Part shown: piece after piece, positions 1-10,237 of the stretch
How positions within the stretch are numbered: position 1 is the first letter of the stretch
Layout: each line of letters begins with the position of its first letter
DNA from: Membranipora membranacea
Lineage: Eukaryota; Bryozoa; Gymnolaemata; Cheilostomatida; Membraniporidae
DNA length: 64,000 bases
Reading direction: 5' to 3'
Assembly (NCBI GenBank): GCA_914767715.1
Contig: OU612065.1
Span: forward strand, 25,732,001-25,796,000
The notes under the pieces: generated by a model
What the model was told of the DNA's origin: nothing
Seen by the model: the letters and a program-made list of their open reading frames with translations, nothing else
Databases searched by the model: none
Translations under genes and position numbers: made by a program

Positions 1-106
1 AATAGTACTAAAATGTTTACAACAATAAAAAATAAGCATTCATAGTAAATGTACTTATCCTTGGCAGTAAATTTTGATTTAATCGCGTTTTGGTTGATAT
101 TTGAAG

Positions 107-2858
107 GAGAGGATAATGCAAAATCCAAGCGTAGACAGTCACCAAGTCCAGAGAGGAAGGATCAAACAAACAAGAGAGGCAATAAACAGAAGATAAAGCG
201 CAGCAAAAGCTACAGCAACCTTAGAGTTGGTAACACCCCCGCTGTGAAAATTCTCAAAGGAAAGACTCAAATGAATGTCAAAGAAATTACGCCTCGAGTG
301 CCACAGAAGCCTACAAAAACCATTATCATTGATGAAAGCAAGACGAAGAAACAGAAAACTGTAATTGTGGATGAAAACAAAGGGGTAGGAACTAAAGAAA
401 AAACTACCGCTGATGGCAAAAATAAAAAAGATGGCGAGTCTGTGGGTGAGAACGAAAAGAGTAAAAAGACAGGAAGTACCAGCAAACGGAAACCACGCAG
501 GACTAAGGATGTCCGAGGTGATGAAGATAAACAGAAGATTGAGAACAATCTAGATAAGAGTAAAGACAATAAGAAAGAGAAGCTAATTGATAAGAAGTTG
601 TCCGACCTTACAGATACTACAGAAAATCCCAAGTCAAAAGGTATGAAATATAGTTTGACTGTGAAAACAATTTAACATTCAAATATCCTGAATACCCAAA
701 ATATCTAAAAAGCTTTGAGGAATCATGTATCAAAACATATCAGGCTCAAGATGGAAACAAGCGAGACATCATTTAGAAGATTTAGACAAGCTTCATTAAA
801 TCATTTTGATCGCAACAAACATTAACAGACTAAGTCTCTGAGGTGTTTTCACAAGCGATCAATTTTTTGGGTCACTGGTTTTTAAGCAAATGCGATATTT
901 CCGTTGAGAGTTGTGATTCAATTTCCATATTCTAGGGAACGATCAGAAAACATCAAAGCGTAAGGGAAAACAATCTGAGATAAACCCGGTCCCAAGTGAG
1001 AATAATGTGGAACGCAGCAAAAAAGATGAAGACGATGTTTTCTTTGAAAACGAAAAAGGTATGAGGATTGCACAAGAATTACAAGCATTAAAGAAATCGG
1101 TGGCAACTCATTGATAGATTTGTATGCTTTTATGGTATTTTATCTTATTCGATGTACCAATCAATATATAGCACACAAAATTTCCGTCCGACAGCCTGAC
1201 GTTATTAATTTTTTCTCTTAGGGTTTTATCAAAGTGGTTTATTTCCCTTTTATTTTAAGAGCCGGACGAGAAAGAAGATGGGACAGATGGCGATACTAAA
1301 GGGGATGAGATTGTCAAAAAAGGTATGAAATGTGTAGAAGCGGTTCTAAATTCGTAATCGTTTCGTAATCGTTTATTTTACATTCTGTTATCATGGCGAT
1401 CATAAAAATTGAATGTTTGCAAAAAATAAGAGTTTTGATAAGACTAAAACTAATAAAAGGATTTGTTAATAATACAAACTAGTCTAAGTGCTCAGACATC
1501 CTTAATGTGAGTGGTTGATAATGTAATGACTATAGCACATACTGACTCTCGTGATCTGACTGGGCATGTAGATCACTGATAAACTATGCTATCATTACCA
1601 CAAAGCAGGTGTCGTAAGGCTAAGTATGCATCATGCGTGGCTTGAATTTGCGCATGTGCAAGAACAATGAGTTTAGTTTGGGTTCTGATTGCAACTTTGG
1701 AAAGGGGAAATGGGATATCCCCTGCATAAACTGTCAATCAAAATCAGCTAATAATGACAAGAGAGGATAACTATTAATAACAAATCCGCACGCTTTGGGG
1801 AGTATGTCACCAGAGCAGGTAGCCAATCAGAATGCTTCGGAATTCCGAGACTCAATTTTGCAGAGATCAGCTCATGCCCAGAGCTGAGCATGCGCAGAAT
1901 GACTATAGCACGCATTACAGCCATCTGAGAACAAAGACAAACAAGCATAAAAAAGACATTGTAATTCTTCCGATAATATCAATAAATGTTCAAAAAACAA
2001 TTATGGCATCGTTGTATGATGGTGGTAAAATTGCAAATCAGTAAACATGAACACCAAACTGTATGGAATACAAGAGCCTCTACAGATCAGAGAGTGGGCG
2101 CTAGTGTATAGTTGCTATTCATAGTTATATAGTATTTAGTATTTGTATTTATATAGTATTTATAAGTATAAGATTTGTTACTTACACAGACGTGGAGGTA
2201 GGCAAGGAGCAGATAACAGAGCAGATTGTGACTGAGAAGGAGAACGCTGATCGTGATGTCCAAGTGGAATATCCACCAGGTATAGACGATCAATATAATG
2301 ACCTAGAGGATATGCTAGCTGAGGCGGGAGAGGACAATGAAGAAGTCAGGGATGGTAGGTAGTACTATTTGCTACTCGAATCAGGGAGTTTGTCTCAAAC
2401 TACTTTCTTGAATCCTAACTTGAGTGCTTAACTACATCAATCTACCAACAGCTCAGAAAAATAACTTATTTAATAACTTTACATTACTTATAGATTGGTC
2501 TAAGCGCTCAGACAGCTCCAATGCAGTTATTGGCATTACATTATCAACCACCAAATTACATGGAATTTGGTGGTTTATAATGTAATGTCACTAACTCGCA
2601 TTGGAGCTGTCTGAGCACTTAGACTACTTATAAATATACTTGGGCTCAAAGCTAGATAGTTTCATTACACAATAAATTATCACCATCAAATACTTTTTGC
2701 ACCTAACAATTCTATGCTGAGCACAGATAGCTAATCAATCACAGGACGACAAAATTGATATCATCTGTACTGACTCTGACTTTATTCCAGGAATTGATCC
2801 TGAGCTGCTCCAGAAAACTGAGAAACAAATATTTGAGAAAATAAAATTCTATAAGGAT
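107..2858 (+). CDS. TMC: TMC lysine/glutamate-rich cytoplasmic N-terminus, five exons
   Basis: Exons 107-640, 936-1058, 1260-1322, 2190-2354 and 2731-2858 encode a hydrophilic, low-complexity region dominated by Lys, Glu and Asp, such as KSKRRQSPSPERKDQ. It has no membrane segment. Long charged N-termini are usual in TMC1/2/3-type proteins and lie in the cytoplasm. The first four exons are symmetric (phase 1 at both ends), so any of them could be skipped without shifting the frame. The fifth enters in phase 1 and leaves in phase 0. The 107 acceptor is inferred from an AG at 105-106 and the matching phase; an ATG at 49 reads into the same frame but lies in intron-like AT-rich sequence. Confidence 0.8.
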
Positions 2859-5800
2859 GTAAGTATTTTTTATAAGTAATTCAACTCATGATTTATCTTA
2901 ATGTGATTGAGCAGTTGTAAAAAAAGAATCTGTGATATATCAATACACCTTATGGTACCATCTATATCATCGGTGGTACAAGCAAAGTTTGTATTCTCAT
3001 TAACCAGTTGCATACGCACATAGGATACAGCCTATCCATGTCATCGCTCATTCCCTCAAACACCTCTGAAGGTACTAAGAAAGTGGAAATGATAGACACT
3101 CAACGACTAAGGGCCAAACAATACAGATAGACCAATTAACAACATACTTATAATTGCATAGTCTCAACAAGGAGTTTTCTAAATGTTCTTGCCCTAGTAC
3201 TCGCCGACTTCAATGCAATATTATACAAAGGCAAGGACGAAACAGCATGGGAATGTAACTCAAAATCATGCAAATATGAAAATAGGCAGCAGGCTGGGAA
3301 CTAGCCAATGTGTTGGCTCTGATTGGTGGGTGGGGAGAAACCCACATATCAGAGCATTGGCTCACTGGGAACCCCAGCTTGAACTATGAGGGTTAACATT
3401 TTCTCTTCTCAAACTTTTGCTGAGGCTATTGACATGACAATTATAGGTGCTAGATGGCGTGAAGCAAAAAACATGGACCCTGAGAAAGAAAATGAAGATG
3501 CTGAAAGAAGCAAGAGAATATACAGCAAAGTTTGAAGGGAAGCTGAGTAAGTCAGGCGGACCAGGACAGCTAGCTCAATTCAAGGTAAGAGGTTCAGATA
3601 TCATACAAATTTATTTGAGCAAGCGACCATTAGCTACGTGTCACAATCAGATCAGTTCCAATTTGTCTGCATTTGGAATTGTTCCCCCTCAGTAAAGCGG
3701 TTGGTAACCAGCAAGATGGGAGAAAATCAAAATACATGCAGGATGGATAGAACTTGGTCTTATTTATCATATTTTGGGTATATGTTTAAGGTATTATTGT
3801 GATGAGCATCATTTCAATAAGTCGGAGCAACTGTGAATATTGTACTCGCTAAGTATGGCAACAATGCTTATCAGTTCATTCACTTTGAATAGAGTAAGTA
3901 AGACGCGAAACATTCAGGCATATGCTGGTGTACCCTAGAAAAGTAAAGAATTCGCAGGAGGAAATTTTCATCAATCCGCACATGGCGGAAATAGAAAACT
4001 TGATAGCTAGCTGAAATTTACACATTCTCGTTACTTAATATACCCCACCTCAGACTTCCACCTCAGCTAGCCAAAATTAAGTGCTAGCTAACATATAGCC
4101 ACTCTAAATTAGCTATATTGCGCTCTAGCTAAAATTAACGCCTCGAGGGCATCATGTGATTTTTAAACCAATTCATTTCATTTAGTAAAGCGTAATATCT
4201 ATCAATCAATCACATACAGTAAAACTTCCTCTCCCAACTAATTATTATTTCCGCACTTTTTTTTTCATTAAAAAAAAATGTTATTTTTTGTTTGTTAATA
4301 ACATACTTATACATATGAAAACCTCAATAAAAACACATAATGGTAATAATAATGTGATTTATAGAATTTTTGCTTTTTATTATAACATTACAGGCAACCT
4401 GGCACAAGGCCTCAAGGGAAATTTCAAATTATTCAGCCCTTCTCATCCCTTGGGAAGGTAGGATCAAAAACATAGAGAACTACTACGGCAGTGTGGTCGC
4501 CTCCTACTTTACATTCCTTCGCTGGATATTCTGGGTGAACCTTGTCATAACAGCACTGGTCGGCGGATTTATAGTGGCACCTGAAATCATGTTTGGACCG
4601 GATATGGGAACTGTGGACTACAAGTCTGTTCCAGGTAAATATGACACTTAGACATTGAAATTAGGCTCACCTTGGACCAAGATAAGTACAGCTATCATCA
4701 TTTCAAAATAACAGAGCATGTATCCTAGGTATGATTAAAAGGTGCTAGAAAGTTAATTTTAACGCCTCATGATTGGATGAAAGTTTTATCCCATGCTATC
4801 ACTACCGTAATACTGACAACGAATCATTCAATAGAGCAGCCCTCCTTGATAATACTATTTTTTTATATAATTCACTTGATTGTTTTGCCATTTTTTGTTG
4901 TTGTCGTCCTAGTGACTTGATCGGCAAATAGACTTTGTATACATTATATGATGGTTTACTCTATACTTTTTCAGTGAATGAAACAGAAACAGCTAGCTAT
5001 CTGAAGACAGTGTGGAATTTTGAGGGATGGGTGAAGTATTCACCTCTCTTCTTTGGTTACTACTCAGGCGTAATGAGGTTTTCTTCAGGCTGGCGTATGC
5101 CTCTAGGCTTTCTCATAGGTAATCTAGCCATATTTGCTTATAGTTTTATGGCAATACTTCGTCAAGTAGCAGCCAATGCAAAAGATGAGAAGGCTTCGGA
5201 CAAAGATGACAACTTCACGTTTTCATGGGGAACCTTTGCAAATTGGGATTACATGATTGGAAATTCTGAGACGGCAAAGAACAAGTTCAAATCGATCGTT
5301 GTGTCCATTCGAGAGAGCATCACAGAACAAAAGGAAGCTAAGAAGAAAATAAGTAAGAAGAAAAAAGCAGTAAGGATGCTGGCTAACTTTCTTGTACTGG
5401 TTGTTTTGGGAGGAAGCACGTATGCCATCTACTTCACAGTTGTGCGATCGAGGGAGTTTGAGCTTCTTGTAAAGGAGAAGGGCCCAGATGCAATCAACGC
5501 CTGGCAGAAGAATGAGGTGTCGGTGGTGATGTCTTTAGTGACGTCCTTCTTTCCCATGCTATTCGATATAATAGGCAGCATAGAAGATTATCATCCGAGG
5601 ATAGCTTTGCAGCGTTCATTGTACAGGATTCTGGTCTTGTACTTACTGAATCTGTACACACTGTACATAGCATTGTACTGGAAGATTCAGGGTATACAAT
5701 CGGAGGCAGATGAGAGGAACGCCACTTTCTACGCTGGACTGAATCTCACAACAGTGAATTTTTGCTCAGACATTCCAATGGATCCGATGCTAGATTCGGA

Positions 5801-6854
5801 GTTTAGTTTTAACTTCACCAGCAATGTAAGCAGTGTAGCTAACTTTTCAACTGAAATCATAAGCATGCCATGTGTGAAAAGGTTTGTCGCAGACACGGTC
5901 TGTTGGGAGACAATGGTGGGGCAGGAACTTTTCAAGCTCACCATGTTCGATTTGGTTACCACAGTGGCAGTTATTTACGGCAGCGAATTCTTCAGAGCTG
6001 TCTTTATCAAACTGCTCAATGCTTGCTGGTGCTGGGATCTAGAGAGAACCTTCCCAGGTTACGCTACTTTCTCTCTAGCCGAGAACCTTCTGCACCTTGT
6101 ATATAATCAAGGAATGATATGGATGGGGACATTGTTTGCACCAGGGCTGCCAGCTCTGAATCTTATTAAACTGCTCATCATGTTCTATGTGAGAGCCTGG
6201 GCAGTAATGGTCTGCAATGTTCCAGAGGAAAGAATATTTAAAGCAGGAAGTGACAACTTCTATCTGCTGATTCTTCTTTTCATGTTGTACGTCGTGATGG
6301 TCCCTATAGCCTTTGCTATGGTATCGATTCGTACATCAAAGATATGTGGGCCATTTCGGGAGGTGGAATTCATGTACTTGTCTCTAACGCAATGGATGGA
6401 TGAGGTATTACCCACGACAGTCAACAGTATTCTGGGTTACATTTCGTCCCCAGGAGCCCTGATACCAATATTTGTTCTTCTTTTCCTAATTCTAAACTAT
6501 CTGAAATCCAGCAACGAAGCATTACAGGGTGGAGTGCTCGACCTCAAGAAGCAACTCAACTACGAGAGAACTGAAGGCAAAAAGAGAGTTTTCGCTATGG
6601 CCGACGGTGCAAAACAACCAGCACCGCCACAAAAGAGTAAGGTGAAGCCAAACTCTGTTAGCTCCGGTAACTCTGCTAGGTCAGGCATGTTGGCATTGAG
6701 AGCCCTCAGTAGCATGGGAGGATTGAAGAATGACGGAAGGGCTGGATCACCTAACATGACATCAAGCAATAATGAGAACAGTAACAATAGCAATAACAAT
6801 CAGACAAGTGATATCAGCAAAATGACAAGTATTATCGAAGAGAACGATGTTTGA
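107..6854 (+). CDS. TMC: TMC family (transmembrane channel-like) protein, 5'-partial, 8 visible exons
   Basis: Exons: 107-640, 936-1058, 1260-1322, 2190-2354, 2731-2858, 3447-3584, 4394-4634, 4975-6854 (TGA at 6852-6854). All junctions keep the frame, giving at least 1090 residues. TMC proteins are multipass membrane proteins; the TMC1/2 members form the hair-cell mechanotransduction channel. The signature CWETMVGQELFKL is encoded at 5901-5939. It is followed by a CWCWDLE motif, LVYNQGMIWMG, an APGLPALN segment and WAVMVCNVPEERIFKA, all typical of the TMC domain. The WCWDLE, AENLLHLVYNQGMIWMG and CNVP run resembles the TMC1/2/3 clade more than TMC5/6/8, which is inferred by eye. Asn-X-Ser/Thr sites cluster just before the signature, in a probable extracellular loop. 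The tail after the last membrane segment is Ser/Asn rich. The upstream exon or exons and start codon are outside the window: the first visible exon opens in phase 1 after an acceptor ending at 106. Confidence 0.93.
2498..2625. mobile_element. Palindromic MITE-like element, GTCTAAGYGCTCAGAC ends
   Basis: The left arm GTCTAAGCGCTCAGACAGCT pairs with the right arm AGCTGTCTGAGCACTTAGAC; inner parts also pair (ACCACCAAATT with AATTTGGTGGT). TACTTATA occurs at 2485-2492 and 2625-2632, a possible 8-bp target duplication. A half copy (GTCTAAGTGCTCAGACATCC) lies at 1482-1532. It lies in a TMC intron. Confidence 0.85.
3918..4145. repeat. Dispersed repeat with CTAGCTAACAT motifs, inverted copy
   Basis: Runs from about GGTGTACCCTAGAAAAG to AGCTAAAATTAACG, with GTGCTAGCTAACATATAG inside. 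It is in the same orientation as the 61750-61940 copy and opposite to the 20750 and 29900 copies. It lies in the TMC intron 3585-4393. Confidence 0.65.
4394..6854 (+). CDS. TMC: TMC transmembrane core, two exons
   Basis: Exon 4394-4634 encodes the first membrane region. It begins ATWHKASREIS and includes a segment around FTFLRWIFWVNLVITALVGG. It joins in phase 1 to exon 4975-6854. That 1.88-kb exon carries all remaining membrane segments, the TMC signature and the C-terminal tail without an intron. Exon 3447-3584, just upstream, carries the conserved amphipathic stretch before the first membrane helix (TWTLRKKMKMLKEAREY). Having almost the whole core in one exon contrasts with the finely split N-terminus. 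Confidence 0.92.
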
Positions 6855-7323
6855 GTTTTAATTCCCTTTTTGGCGATGATAATACTGTAACACTGAGTCA
6901 GGAAAAGGGACAGGTGCATTTTTTCTTGAAGATCAAAACATGAACCAGTATTAAAATGGACAATTATTTTTAACATTTACCCTCACATACTCCGGAGAAA
7001 TTCTGTTGATGTTCTGTTGTGATTATTAATTTTAGTTACGATCTGGATTAACATAATAAATTATACTATTATCCATTTAGCAAAAAGAATCAGTTGGTCA
7101 CATTGTTTCAAGCACCAGAGTTAGATCATTGAAATTCTGAATTCAATATCTGAGTTAACCATGAATTTTTCTTGGTAAATAAAATTTAACCCATAGTGTA
7201 CATGCTGCATGTAAATATCATCGGTGACTTGTTAAAAAACATTGATGTCAATTGGAAATAACCATTAAGAATTTAAAACCTGCACCGCATAGGCATGAGG
7301 TTTGAATGCCTATGAATACGTTA
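6855..7323. other. TMC 3' UTR and tail-to-tail spacer with TCF25
   Basis: Only 469 bases separate the TMC stop from the TCF25 stop, which lies on the other strand. Two AATAAA hexamers on the plus strand, at 7055-7060 and 7178-7183, are candidate TMC polyadenylation signals. I found no canonical AATAAA for TCF25 on the minus strand here. The two 3' UTRs may overlap. Confidence 0.5.
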
Positions 7324-10185
7324 TTAGTCCCAGTTTTGAGGCTCTGGGTCATCTTCATGTTCGTCATCTCGCTCCGGAGGTACAAATTCGATATTATTGA
7401 GCATTTCTCTGATAGCATTCATGACATTACCTCCGACATCTCGTAAGCCTGGGGCTCCAGCTGCTCCATGTGCTTCCAGAGCATCTCTGTCGACTACCGC
7501 CTGAGGAGGAGAGAAAGTGATACAATCCATGATTTGTTCGAACCCTGCAGCGTGAAAGCATCTTTAGCTACCTTAAACTTTCCTGCAATTTCATTGATAC
7601 GGCATTTGATTTTGTAAAAAATTCGCTTGTCAGTATAATATACTTAATTGAATTCTGGTAATAGACAGTTTTCTGAGCTCCGATTTAGGCCTCAATTTGG
7701 AGTTGTCCTCTCTCCAGTTTGGTACTTAACCCACGGCGCATAGGAAAAACGTGCTGAAAAGAGGGTTATCTTGAAATCCGCTTATAATAGGATAAAAATT
7801 ATTTTGATTCAGAATCTGCAACATTGAAAACTCATATGGACATAGTTTGGGAAATAATTTTAGTATTTGGATAGTCAATTATAGCATTTTCTGCCTGTTT
7901 TGCGGACAATTTGGCAGAATTTTTCATGAGTTTCGTCACTAAAATTAAGATTTATCAACATTCAAGCCTCCAATGATTTGGAAACTCTGTCTCACAGGGT
8001 TGTCAATGGTGCAGACTCTGTATCAAAAATCATTTTTATCCTAACGTTAGTGGTTTTCAAGATAACCCTCTTTCAGCAGGTTTATCCTATGCGGCGTGGG
8101 TTAAAAGTACCAAACTGGAGAGAGGACAACTCCGAATTGAGGCATTAAAAAGAGCTCAGAAAACTGTCTATTGCGGTCACATCTATGGGCTTTGCCTCAG
8201 TGTACTGAATATTTGACCTAGGGTTTTTTTATAACAAGACTGCAGAGAAGATGATGGGAATCCAGCCTATTATGTGAACAAACTCTTTTCTTTTTTAAAC
8301 AAAAATTGATGTTGAACTTTTAACTTACGTTGACATCGAAGTTAGGTCTAAGAGAGTCAATGAAAGCAGAGAGAAATCCCTGATTTGAGATTTGTCTCTC
8401 CCTGTGACTTTGTCTGGTATATGAGGAGGTTGTGTCTAATGGTGGTAGAGGATCATAACTGAGCACTGATGTCTCGGTCACCTCCTACAGTCAACAAATA
8501 TATCAATGAACACGAATGAGAGTACATATAGGTGACTGTAGTAAATAAGCTTTATATAAACCCTCACATAAAGCCTTGAAAAAATTTCTCTGATCAGGCC
8601 CGTAGTTCAAAGGGAGGCAGGGACGCTCTGCCTGCCCTAGCATGCTAAATAGAATTGCCTAAAGATGCTAGAATTGAATATTCCATGTCAGAATCAGCTC
8701 CTCTGGAATTTCCATTTGCTTATTATATGGCCTAAATTGCCCAGGGAGGAGCTAACTGTTGAAGCTTTGAACTCGCCTCAAACTTTTGCCTCCCCTACCA
8801 TTTTTCCTAAACTAAGGCTCTGTTAATTGAAGTGGTTTAAAATTCTTTGGCATTGAACTGTTTGGCATACAGGGGTAGAGGTCAACCGCTTTACTCTGAG
8901 GGTGCATGTGCAGGAATACCGCTGTATAACACAGAGGGCCCAAGATTTCAAGCAGCAATATTTAGGGGGTGCCAGTGTTGGCTCACAGTGGGCACCCCTA
9001 CTGCCACCAATAAATACAGCTAACTGAGCCTAGGAACTCAATATAATGCAGCCATATTCATGTTATTTTGAAAACATACTCTTGAAGCAATTTTTCTTTG
9101 TATCATGAAGATTATGTCCATATCCGTAGTAAACAATAGTGTAAATCCAAAGGTTCTGAAGGCTGTCAGTCAAGGGCAAACTTCCGTTATCAAATCGGAG
9201 TTGTCCTCTGCTTGAAATTAGTGAGACAACTTCACAGCCAACCATCTTGAGTTTTATATGACATGTGACAGGGAGTTTTTGCATGTACAATGTAACAAAT
9301 CATGAAGCCCTACCCTTGGTAGATCAGCAGTTGCTTTTTTGATGTCCGATATGAGAAGATGCCTGCAGACATTAGGAGGTGCTTTACCCTTATATAGATC
9401 TCTTCCTCTGTCACACATCTCTCTGGATCTACATATATTCATTTAAGTTGACAAGGTGGCGTTTCACCTTGGTTTCACAACAACTGTGGTTTGAAAGCTG
9501 CATATAATGATGAGTGGAAAAACAAAGTTCCCAACTAAAAGTTCTCAAAGTTATGTACTCAATGGTTGTTCGGACTATGTGCTCACAATAAGGATTGCAG
9601 GTATGCTAAATTCACTTAACCAATGAGTAACTTAAGCTGACTCCACTATTTGTTTGTATTATTTACTACCTAAACAGTCACCTCATTTATAATTTACCTG
9701 CTTGGCTCACTCTCAGCCATTGCACAAACAACGCCCACATTCTCTAGGAGCCAATCAATAGCTTCTGGCACCTTCCAACATGAGCTACATCTGCCAATGT
9801 ATAAGTTGACTAGTTGTTTCAGTGAAGCAGGCATTCTAGAAAAGAGGAGGAAAAGAGGAAACAACTCATAACTGGGGACGTGTCAGGCTCTGATATTGCA
9901 ATATTGAATACATAGGCATATGAAAACCAAAAGCACTTCCATTCTGTGCTTTAATGGGTTGGTTGGTCCTGGTGGTTACAACAAGTACATCTTAAGTTTC
10001 CATAACTTCACTTCACTTCACTAACATCCAAAAACGAGAAAGAAGCAGCAGAAACCATTTAACATTTCTACTTGTATGGATAAGAAGACAACTGACGGTT
10101 GAAACTGTTTTGTAATCAGTTTGTTGAGTCAATGGTATCCATATTACATATTGGAGTTTGAGGACCAACGCAGTTTAATAAAATT

Positions 10186-10237
<52 letters not shown>

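Noticed and set aside
49-106. ATG at 49 as the TMC start codon
   Set aside because: The bases before 107 look like intron, the protein they encode is hydrophobic and unlike the charged exon, and an acceptor at 105-106 gives the phase 1 seen in the following exons.
267-632. 121-codon minus-strand frame
   Set aside because: Antisense shadow of the Lys/Glu-rich TMC exon; Leu/Phe/Ser-rich as expected from reversed purine-rich coding.
7501-7530. An ATG at 7530 (minus) as the start of a separate 68-residue gene, or an acceptor at 7545
   Set aside because: The polypyrimidine-rich acceptor at 7501-7502 joins exon 13 in phase 0 and gives the TCF25 C-terminus; the 7545 acceptor breaks phase.
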